Shown piece after piece: positions 1-8,370 of a DNA stretch of 28,257 bases. This DNA comes from JANNNX01 sp031398745 (lineage in GTDB: Bacteria > Actinomycetota > Acidimicrobiia > Acidimicrobiales > CADCSY01): the NCBI GenBank assembly GCA_031398745.1, contig JANNNX010000041.1, forward strand, positions 1 through 28,257, given 5' to 3'. Position 1 is the first letter of the stretch, and each line of letters opens with the position of its first letter. The notes under the pieces were generated by a model. The model did no database searches, had not been told where the DNA came from, and saw nothing but the letters and a program-made list of their open reading frames with translations. The position numbers and the translations under genes were made by a program.

Positions 1-61
1 TCCCCCGACCCCGCCCCCCGCGCTCCACAAACGACCCCCCACTCTTTCCCTCCCCCTCCCT
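1..61. other. C-rich flank, no gene seen
   Basis: Short pyrimidine-rich stretch just downstream of the stop codon of the first minus-strand gene. No stem-loop with a U-tract, no RNA gene and no credible ORF is visible. It could hold the 3' end of a gene lying outside the window. Confidence 0.4.
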
Positions 62-1705
62 CTAACGCTCCTCCCGCGGCGGGCACATACTCGCCGTGGA
101 GCGCTTGGCCGGCGCCTTGCGGGCGGGGGCCTTCTTGGCCGGAGCCTTGGTCGCCGGAGCCTTGGTCGCCGGAACCTTGCGAGCCGGCGCCTTCCGGACC
201 GGCGCCTTCTTGGCCGGAGCCTTCTTGGCCGGCGCCTTCTTGGCTGGAGCCTTCTTGACGGGGGCCTTCTTGGCTGGGGCCTTCTTGGCTGGGGCCTTCT
301 TGGCCGGGGCCTTGGTCGCCGGCGCCTTGCGGGCCGGGGCCTTCTTGGCCGGGGCCTTGGTCGCGGGCGCCTTCTTGCCGGGGGCCTTGGTCGCCGGCGC
401 CTTCTTGACGGGGGCCTTCTTGGCCGGCGCCTTCTTGGCCGGGGCCTTGGTCGCCGGCGCCTTCTTGGCCGGCGCCTTCTTGACGGGAGCCTTCTTGGCG
501 GGACTCATTGGCTGGGTCGCCTCACTTTCGGGCCGATGTGCCCCGGCACCCGCCGGGACCTGGTCCGCTGACGCGGAAGCACCGGGATCGGTGTCCGTCA
601 TCGCGGTCTGGGGGATCGGCGCGCCAGAGGCGACCGATCGCGTTCGCCGGCGCGCTGCGCCAGAGGTCGGAATGCTGCTCGAGGACCCGGCCGCCGGAAG
701 TGGTTCGCCAGGCGGGAGGGTCAGATCGACCCCTCGGCGCGGACCGTCGAGGGAGTGCACCACGAAGGTTCGCAGGTCGCCTCGCGCCAGCACCTCACGG
801 GCCGAACGAGGCGCAGGGTCACCGAGGTTGCGCAGCGCGATGTAGCAGCGGACCTCCCCGACCATCACGTAGGCGCCATGGCTGGAGAACTCGACCACCT
901 CGCCCTCGACCTCGGCCCCGAGCGGGTGGGCGGCGATGAACTCGATGAACGGCAGCGGTGCGTTGATCGGTTCGAGGTGCCGGCGCACGTCGAGCCGGTC
1001 CCCGGCGGCGGCGTCTCGCGCCGCCGCCACCGACGATGCGGCGCGACCGCCGTCGGGCGACGAGGGGCGGCGGCGGCGGCGACCCTCGGTCCCCGTCGCC
1101 GAGCCGTCCCCGGTCCCGGTGGTCGGGTCGTCGCCCACGGCCCCGTCGAGCGCTCCGCCGGTCCCCGACTCGGCGCCGCCAGAGCGGCCGCCCCGTCGGC
1201 GCCGGGCGGGCGGCACCTCCGCTGAGGGTGCCTCGGGCGCCGGCTCGGTGCGCTGCCGAGCCGCCCGGGTGGCCGCCCGGCTGCGGGGACCGCGCACCGG
1301 CGACCGCTCGGCGAACACCCACCCGACACCGGGGACGGGCTTGCCCCCGATGAGTCGCCCGTCGTCGAACAGCCACAGGTACTCCCCGTGGAACTCTTGG
1401 AAGGAGTCGTTGGAGAAGACGGTGGCGTCGACCCGGTCGGCGATCTCGAGGATGAACTTGTCGCCCCGACCGATCGTCCCCGCGGGCGGGGTGATCAGCT
1501 CGCCGGCCTCGACGGCCTCCTCGTAGGTCGCCCGTTCCGCGTCATCGATCCGGTGCTCGAAGGTGGCGTCCACCACGACGATGCAATGGGCGTGGGGACG
1601 CTCGGCCAGGAACGCCTGCACTGCGTCGTCGAGCTGGGCCAAGCTCGGGAGGCTCCGCCCCTCGGTCGCGATGTTCGACCCATCGACGATGACGTGGGTG
1701 GCCAT
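62..1705 (-). CDS. NYN-domain RNase-like protein with S1-like domain and histone-H1-like KAP-repeat tail
   Basis: Probable RNA-processing or RNA-binding protein of 547 aa. Residues 1-135 look like a NYN (PIN-like, Zc3h12a-type) nuclease domain: it opens with VDGSNI, and acidic residues that could hold the catalytic metal are D8, D46, D82 (GRGDKF) and D100 (SNDSF). Residues about 140-245 are a low-complexity Arg/Gly/Ala/Pro linker. Residues about 262-332 resemble an S1/OB-type RNA-binding fold (GAEVEGEVVEFSSHGAYV). The C-terminus is 26 consecutive KAPxK-type pentapeptides, like histone H1 or mycobacterial HupB tails, which bind nucleic acid by charge. The ATG start at 1705 is directly followed by the nuclease motif. 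Domain calls are from motif reading; the substrate is unknown. An internal ATG at 508 starts exactly at the basic tail. Confidence 0.8.
   Translation of the reverse strand: MATHVIVDGSNIATEGRSLPSLAQLDDAVQAFLAERPHAHCIVVVDATFEHRIDDAERATYEEAVEAGELITPPAGTIGRGDKFILEIADRVDATVFSNDSFQEFHGEYLWLFDDGRLIGGKPVPGVGWVFAERSPVRGPRSRAATRAARQRTEPAPEAPSAEVPPARRRRGGRSGGAESGTGGALDGAVGDDPTTGTGDGSATGTEGRRRRRPSSPDGGRAASSVAAARDAAAGDRLDVRRHLEPINAPLPFIEFIAAHPLGAEVEGEVVEFSSHGAYVMVGEVRCYIALRNLGDPAPRSAREVLARGDLRTFVVHSLDGPRRGVDLTLPPGEPLPAAGSSSSIPTSGAARRRTRSVASGAPIPQTAMTDTDPGASASADQVPAGAGAHRPESEATQPMSPAKKAPVKKAPAKKAPATKAPAKKAPAKKAPVKKAPATKAPGKKAPATKAPAKKAPARKAPATKAPAKKAPAKKAPAKKAPVKKAPAKKAPAKKAPAKKAPVRKAPARKVPATKAPATKAPAKKAPARKAPAKRSTASMCPPREER
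104..493 (-). repeat. 26 x 15-bp coding tandem repeat (KAPxK pentapeptide)
   Basis: Imperfect 15-bp tandem array inside the first gene. It encodes 26 pentapeptides of the pattern Lys-Ala-Pro-(Ala/Val/Gly)-(Lys/Thr/Arg). Third-base variation between units shows that the protein sequence is what is kept. Such arrays are prone to copy-number change by slippage, so tail length may differ between strains. Confidence 0.9.
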
Positions 1706-1788
1706 GACGTCCGGGTAGTCAAACAGATGACGAGGTCACCGTGGCGCATCTCGCAGCGACCGTCTCGGTCGCAGCGCCAAGGGTCGAC

Positions 1789-4700
1789 TCAGAGGCCGGC
1801 GAAGGCTCGATCGACGATGTCGGTCTGCTGGAGTCCGTGCACCGTCGCGCTGCCCGTCGCCGGGCTTCCCGACTCGGGCCGGCTCTCGTGTCGGAGGTTC
1901 ACCCGGTCGGGCAGCAGTCGATGCAGCAGGTTGTGCACGAAGGGCCAGGCACCCATGTTCTCCGGCTCCTCCTGCACCCAGGTGAGCGTCTTGAGCTTCG
2001 GGTAGCGCTCGAGAGCGGCGACGATGGCGTCGGCCGGGAAGGGGTAGAGCTGCTCGACCCGCAGCACGACGGCCCGCGCCTCGGTCTCGTCGCGCCGCTT
2101 GAGGAGGTCGTAGGCCACCTTGCCCGAGCACAGCAGGATCCGCTTGACCCGCTCGGCTTCGGGGGGGTTCGGGTCGTCGAGCAGCGGATGGAACTCACCG
2201 CTCGTCAGCTGGTCGATCGTCGAACGCGCCTCGCGGGCCCGTAGGAGGTATTTGGGCGACGCCACCACCAGCGGCTTGCGGACGTGCTGGCGGGCCTGGC
2301 GGCGCAGGAGGTGGAACAGCTGGGCCGGCGTGGTGGCGTTGACCACCTGAAGGTTGTCGTCGGCACAGAGGGTCAGGAACCGCTCGATCCGCGCCGACGA
2401 GTGCTCGGGACCCTGGCCGTCGTAGCCGTGGGGCAGGAGCAGCACCAGGCCCGAACGCTGACCCCACTTGTCCTCGGCCGACGACAGGAACTGGTCGACG
2501 ATGATCTGGGCGCCGTTGATGAAGTCGCCGAACTGGGCCTCCCACAGCACCAGTCCGTGCTCGTCGACCACCGAGTAGCCGTACTCGAACCCGAGCCCGG
2601 CGTACTCCGAGAGCAGCGAGTCGTAGACCCGGAAGTGGCCCTGCTCCCCGGTGAGGTGCGCCAGCGGCACGTGCTCGGCGCCGGTCTCCTGATCGACGAG
2701 GACTGCGTGGCGCTGCGAGAAGGTGCCCCGCCGGCTGTCCTGGCCGGCTAGGCGGATGTCGGTGTGCTCGAGCAGCAGCGTCCCGAAGGCGAGCGCCTCG
2801 GCGGTCGCCCAGTCGAGCTCGCCGGTGTCCCAGGTGGTGGCCCGGTTGGTCAGCTGGCGGACCAACCGGGGGTGCACGACGAAGCCGTCGGGCACCCGGG
2901 CCAGCGCGTCGAACACGTAGTCGAGCGTCTCGCGTCCCACCGCGGTCTCGACCGGTGCCGGCACGGGCGCCGGCGCGGGATCGGGGTGGGTGAGCGACGC
3001 CGGCACCACAGCCGGGCCCAGGGCGCGGGTCTCGTCGAAGGCCGCCTGGAGCTGGTGGGAGAAGTCGAGGAGCGCCTGCTCGGCCTCGGTCGCGCTGATG
3101 TCGCCGCGGCGCACCAGCGACTCGACGTAGAGCTCGCGGACCGACGGCCTCGGGTCGATCAGCTTGTACATCAAGGGCTGGGTGAAGCTCGGGTCGTCGG
3201 CCTCGTTGTGCCCGTGGCGGCGATAGCAGACCATGTCGATCACCACGTCGCGGTGGAAGGTCTGGCGGTAGGCGAAGGCCAGGCGGGCCACCCGCACGCA
3301 GGCCTCGGGGTCGTCGCCGTTGACGTGGAGGATGGGGGCCTGGACCATCTTGGCGACGTCGGTTGCGTACACCGAGGATCGGCCGTGCTCCGGCGCGGTG
3401 GTGAAGCCGACCTGGTTGTTGATGACCAGGTGGATGGTGCCGCCGACCCGGTAGCCCTTCAGGTCGGAGAGGTTGAGGGTCTCGGCGACCACGCCCTGGC
3501 CGGCGAAGGCGGCATCGCCGTGGATGAGCACCGGGAGCACGCCGAAGGCGGTGGGGTCGCCGATGCGATCCTGCTTGGCCCGCACCATTCCCTCGACCAC
3601 CGGGTCGACCGCCTCGAGGTGCGACGGGTTGGCCGCCAGCTCCACCGGCAGGTGGCCACCGGATCGGCTCTGGAACTTTCCCCGGGCGCCGAGGTGGTAC
3701 TTCACGTCGCCCGATCCCTGCACGCTCTCGAGGTCGACCAGTCCCTCGAACTCACGGAAGATCTGCTCGTAGCTCTTGCCCACGATGTTGGCCAGCACGT
3801 TCAGCCGACCCCGGTGGGCCATGCCCAGCACGACGTCGGCGATGCCGTCGTCGACCGCGGCGTCGAGCACCGCGTCGAGCAGCGGGATGGCAGCCTCGGC
3901 CCCCTCCAGCCCGAACCGCTTGACGCCCACGTACTTGGTGGCGAGGAACCGCTCGAACGCCTCGGCCGCGTTGAGCCGACCGAGGATGTGGCGCTTGTCC
4001 TCGGCCGACACCTCGGGCGGCACGCCCTCCACCTGCTCCTGGACCCACCGCTTCTGCTCGGGCTCCTGGATGTGCATGTACTCGACGCCGATGGTCCGGC
4101 AGTAGGCGTCGCGCAGCACGTGAAGGATGTCGCCCAGCGCCATGCGGTCCTGTCCGGCCAGGCCACCGGTGAGGAACTCACGGTCGAGGTCCCAGATGGT
4201 CAGGCCGTAGGTGGCAGGGTCGAGCTCGGGGTGCATCGACGGCTTCTTCCACCGCAGCGGGTCGAGGTCGGCGATCAAGTGGCCCCGGACCCGGTACATG
4301 TTCATCACCGCGTCGACCTGCTGCTGCTTGCGCAGCAAGACCGACTCGCGGTCGAGCGGGCTGACGTCCTTGCGCCACTGGACCGCCTGGTAGGGCACCC
4401 CCAGGGCGGCGAAGACCTCGTCGTAGAAGCCGTCGGCGCCGAGCAACAGCTCGTGCACGCGGCGCAGGAACAGCCCGGACTCGGCGCCCTGGATGATGCG
4501 GTGGTCGTAGGTCGAGGTGAGGGTGACGACCTTGGACACCGCCAGCTCGGCCAGCGCGCTCGGATCCGCGCCCTGGTACTCCGCCGGGTAGTCGATCGAC
4601 CCCACGCCGACGATGACGCCCTGGCCGGGCATCAGTCGGGGCACCGACTGCACCGTGCCGATGGTGCCGGGGTTGGTCAGCGTGGCGGTGACGCCACTGA

Positions 4701-5427
4701 AGTCGTCGACCCCGATCGAGCCCGAGCGGACCTTGACGATGATCGCCTCGTAGGCATCGAGGAAGCCGCGGAAGTCGAGGGTGTCGGCGTCCTTGATGCA
4801 GGGCACCAGCAACGAGTGGCTGCCGTCGGATTTAGTGACGTCGACCGCCAGGCCGAGGCCGACGTGCGGGTGACGGACGATGCCCGGCTTGCCGTCGAGG
4901 TCGACGTAGGCCGCGTTCATGGCCGGCACGTCGACCAGGGCTCGGGTGACGGCGAAGCCGATGAGGTGGGTGAAGCTCACCTTGCCGCCGTGGGTGCGAC
5001 TCAGGTAGCCGTTGATCACCGAGCGGTTGACCTCGAGCAGCTTGGCCGGGACGACCCGGAAGCTGGTGGCCGTCGGCACCTGGAGGCTGGCCTCCATGTT
5101 GGTGACGATCCGAGCCGCCGCCCCTCGGAGCGGCTCGGCCGGGGCCGCGGGAGTCGCCCCTTCGACACGGGCCGCTGGGGGGGTGATCGGCGCAGGCGCG
5201 GGAGCGGGCGCCGACTCGACCGGCGGGGGCGTCTCGGCCGGCGGAGCGACGGTGGCGGGCGTGGCGTTGGTCGCCGGCGTGCCGTTGGCCGGCTCGGCCC
5301 GGTGGCCGTCGAAGTAAGTGCGCCACGGGGCAGGGACGGCTGTCGGGTTGTCGAGGTACTGCTGGTAGAGGTCCTCGACGAGGCCGTCGTTGGGCCCGAA
5401 GTCGGGGCCGGCGGTGAGTTCGGGCAT
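1789..5427 (-). CDS. kgd: Multifunctional 2-oxoglutarate decarboxylase / dehydrogenase E1-E2 fusion (KGD)
   Basis: TCA-cycle enzyme that decarboxylates 2-oxoglutarate with thiamine diphosphate and feeds the succinyl group to the E2o/E3 complex. At 1212 aa it matches the actinobacterial KGD layout. Residues 1-40 are the E1 N-terminal helix motif (DLYQQYLDNP), and about 42-100 are an Ala/Pro linker. About 105-370 are a dihydrolipoamide succinyltransferase-like core ending in TYDHRIIQG (H309), without a lipoyl domain. The rest is E1 with GMAHRGRLN, ANPSHLEAVDP, GDAAFAGQG and RRHGHNE motifs. The ATG at 5427 leaves 89 bp to the divergent ettA. A TAGTCT hexamer (5436-5441, minus strand) lies 8 nt before the start and may be its -10. 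Mycobacterial KGD is controlled by the FHA protein GarA; no garA is in this window. Confidence 0.97.
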   Translation of the reverse strand: MPELTAGPDFGPNDGLVEDLYQQYLDNPTAVPAPWRTYFDGHRAEPANGTPATNATPATVAPPAETPPPVESAPAPAPAPITPPAARVEGATPAAPAEPLRGAAARIVTNMEASLQVPTATSFRVVPAKLLEVNRSVINGYLSRTHGGKVSFTHLIGFAVTRALVDVPAMNAAYVDLDGKPGIVRHPHVGLGLAVDVTKSDGSHSLLVPCIKDADTLDFRGFLDAYEAIIVKVRSGSIGVDDFSGVTATLTNPGTIGTVQSVPRLMPGQGVIVGVGSIDYPAEYQGADPSALAELAVSKVVTLTSTYDHRIIQGAESGLFLRRVHELLLGADGFYDEVFAALGVPYQAVQWRKDVSPLDRESVLLRKQQQVDAVMNMYRVRGHLIADLDPLRWKKPSMHPELDPATYGLTIWDLDREFLTGGLAGQDRMALGDILHVLRDAYCRTIGVEYMHIQEPEQKRWVQEQVEGVPPEVSAEDKRHILGRLNAAEAFERFLATKYVGVKRFGLEGAEAAIPLLDAVLDAAVDDGIADVVLGMAHRGRLNVLANIVGKSYEQIFREFEGLVDLESVQGSGDVKYHLGARGKFQSRSGGHLPVELAANPSHLEAVDPVVEGMVRAKQDRIGDPTAFGVLPVLIHGDAAFAGQGVVAETLNLSDLKGYRVGGTIHLVINNQVGFTTAPEHGRSSVYATDVAKMVQAPILHVNGDDPEACVRVARLAFAYRQTFHRDVVIDMVCYRRHGHNEADDPSFTQPLMYKLIDPRPSVRELYVESLVRRGDISATEAEQALLDFSHQLQAAFDETRALGPAVVPASLTHPDPAPAPVPAPVETAVGRETLDYVFDALARVPDGFVVHPRLVRQLTNRATTWDTGELDWATAEALAFGTLLLEHTDIRLAGQDSRRGTFSQRHAVLVDQETGAEHVPLAHLTGEQGHFRVYDSLLSEYAGLGFEYGYSVVDEHGLVLWEAQFGDFINGAQIIVDQFLSSAEDKWGQRSGLVLLLPHGYDGQGPEHSSARIERFLTLCADDNLQVVNATTPAQLFHLLRRQARQHVRKPLVVASPKYLLRAREARSTIDQLTSGEFHPLLDDPNPPEAERVKRILLCSGKVAYDLLKRRDETEARAVVLRVEQLYPFPADAIVAALERYPKLKTLTWVQEEPENMGAWPFVHNLLHRLLPDRVNLRHESRPESGSPATGSATVHGLQQTDIVDRAFAGL

Positions 5428-5504
5428 CGCCGTCGAGACTACGTGGTGGTGCTCCGGGGCCTGCTCCTGGCTTCCCCGGCACCCGGGTCGGCGACCGTCC
5501 CGGG

Positions 5505-5510
5505 TACGGT
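5505..5510 (+). promoter_or_regulatory. -10 element of a likely leaderless promoter for ettA
   Basis: TACGGT, then exactly 6 nt, then the GTG start at 5517. A -10 placed there would put the transcription start on or next to the start codon. There is no purine-rich ribosome-binding site before the GTG. The same layout recurs at 7624, 21572 and 27421. No clear -35 was seen. Confidence 0.55.
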
Positions 5511-5516
5511 CCGACG

Positions 5517-7196
<1,680 letters not shown>

Positions 7197-7206
7197 CGCT
7201 CGCCCA

Positions 7207-7249
7207 GACCTCAGGTCCTAGGCCGTTCGGCCCCTCTCGCTCAGGCGAG
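7207..7249 (+). terminator. Cluster of small hairpins after ettA
   Basis: Three adjacent inverted repeats lie in the 80-bp gap after the ettA stop: GACCT-C-AGGTC (7207-7217), GGCC-GTTC-GGCC (7221-7232) and CTCGC-TCAG-GCGAG (7236-7249). A C/T stretch follows the second, but there is no true T-tract. This suits a GC-rich actinobacterial terminator and is a weak call. Confidence 0.4.
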
Positions 7250-7276
7250 CCACCCCGCCCGACCGATACCTGAAGC

Positions 7277-7576
7277 ATGGCAACCACCGCGGTCTCCACC
7301 AAGCGGGGTCAGTCGGCCAAGAAGCAGAGCCGAGCGGTCGTCCGGCGCATCGAGGCGGGCAACGCCGCGGTGTGCGTCGAGTGCAGCCAGTCGGTGAAGT
7401 TCGCGGCCCGGATCATCCGCTTCCAGGTCATCTGCAACGTCTACGTGAAGGGACGTTGGGACCGGGTCGAGCACTTCCACGAGGCCTGCTACCAGGCCGC
7501 CGGACAGCCCCACGGCTCTCCCCTCGAGGGCCAGCCCGACCGGATGCCGAGCAGCATCGCAGCCCGCTCGGCCTGA
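7277..7576 (+). CDS. Small basic protein with a Cys4/His zinc-binding pattern
   Basis: A 99-aa protein that I do not recognise by name. Residues 1-28 are Lys/Arg-rich (STKRGQSAKKQSRAVVRR). The core carries C33-x2-C36, C53, and H68-x2-C71 (HFHEAC), a pattern that could bind one zinc in a treble-clef or ribbon fold. The tail after residue 78 is low complexity. The basic arm plus metal knuckle would fit nucleic-acid or ribosome binding, but that is inference. It starts at ATG 7277, where ATACCT (7266-7271) lies 5 nt upstream, so a leaderless transcript is possible. It sits between ettA and a TetR gene on the same strand, 80 bp after ettA. Codon use matches its neighbours, so it is a real gene rather than a chance frame. 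Confidence 0.75.
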   Translation: MATTAVSTKRGQSAKKQSRAVVRRIEAGNAAVCVECSQSVKFAARIIRFQVICNVYVKGRWDRVEHFHEACYQAAGQPHGSPLEGQPDRMPSSIAARSA

Positions 7577-7623
7577 GCGCCGACCCCCCCCCGTCAGCGT
7601 CCGAACCAGCCGACACGTCGCAG

Positions 7624-7629
7624 TACGAT
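7624..7629 (+). promoter_or_regulatory. -10 element of a likely leaderless promoter for the TetR gene
   Basis: TACGAT, 6 nt, then GTG at 7636: the same spacing as at 5505, 21572 and 27421. It supports choosing the 7636 start over the upstream ATG at 7372, which lies inside the preceding gene. Confidence 0.55.
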
Positions 7630-7635
7630 CGGCCG

Positions 7636-8352
7636 GTGCCACCGGCCAAGGGCTCACGGATCGGTCGGCCCCGCAGCAACCCCCGACCGCTCGACGGCCC
7701 CCCTCGGGATGAGGTCGTCAAGGTCGCCAGCCGGCTCTTCGCCAGCCAGGGCTTCGGCTCGACGACGATGCGCCAGATCGCCGAGCAGTCGGGCCTGAGC
7801 CCGTCGTCGGTCTACTACTACTTCGGGAGCAAGGACGAGATCCTCGAAGCCATCGTGGCCGAGGTGAACCGGGTCTCGCTCGACCGCCTGGCCGCCATCA
7901 ACGCGGACGGCGGCGAGCCCGCGGTTCGCCTGTTCCGGCTGATCCGCTTCGACGTCGAGGTGCTGTGCCGCCTGCCCTACGACATCAACGAGATCTCCCG
8001 GCTGGCGGCGCTCCAGGAGGAGCGCTTCGCCACCTTCTGGAAGGAGCGCCAGCAGCTCAACGACGAGGTGGAGGAGCTAGTGGCGGCCGGCATCGCCGAC
8101 GGGTCGTTGTTGGAGGTCGACCCTCGGCTCGCCGCGCTCAGCATCCTGGCCGACGACGAGGCGGTCCAGAACTGGTTCCGACCAGTGGGTGAGCACCACC
8201 TGCGTGGCCGAGACGACCCGGCGACCGGCGACTACGCGCCCGAGGAGATCGGCGAGTTCCTGGCCACCCAGACCCTGGGGGCGCTGCTCCGGCACCGGTC
8301 GTCGCTGGCCCGGGTCCGGCGCGAGGCCGACCGCCTCGACGCCGCCGACTGA
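7636..8352 (+). CDS. TetR/AcrR-family transcriptional regulator
   Basis: DNA-binding regulator of 238 aa. The N-terminal arm is GRPRSNPRP, and the TetR helix-turn-helix spans about residues 25-70, with recognition part TTMRQIAEQSGLSPSSVYYYF and the following SKDEIL. The C-terminal ligand/dimer domain contains RFDVEVLCRLPYDINEISRLA and WKERQQLNDEVEELVAAGI. By memory this resembles TetR regulators found near urea-amidolyase clusters (AmtR-like), but I cannot confirm it. GTG 7636 is preferred because it follows a -10-like TACGAT by 6 nt and the longer frame overlaps the previous gene. It converges on the oxygenase operon, ending 18 bp from the ABC ATPase stop. It is the only dedicated regulator in the window, so it is the first candidate for binding the 19-bp repeats at 14737, 21514, 26027, 26149 and 27326. 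No such repeat precedes its own gene. Confidence 0.9.
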   Translation: MPPAKGSRIGRPRSNPRPLDGPPRDEVVKVASRLFASQGFGSTTMRQIAEQSGLSPSSVYYYFGSKDEILEAIVAEVNRVSLDRLAAINADGGEPAVRLFRLIRFDVEVLCRLPYDINEISRLAALQEERFATFWKERQQLNDEVEELVAAGIADGSLLEVDPRLAALSILADDEAVQNWFRPVGEHHLRGRDDPATGDYAPEEIGEFLATQTLGALLRHRSSLARVRREADRLDAAD

Positions 8353-8370
8353 CCGGGAGGGTCGGTCGGG

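Noticed and set aside
104..493. Regular short repeats that could look like a CRISPR array
   Set aside because: The units are contiguous 15-bp coding repeats without spacers and encode KAPxK peptides.
7372..7635. Upstream ATG start for the TetR gene giving 326 aa
   Set aside because: It would overlap the Cys/His protein gene by about 200 nt and add a non-conserved low-complexity N-terminus; GTG 7636 has the promoter-like hexamer.
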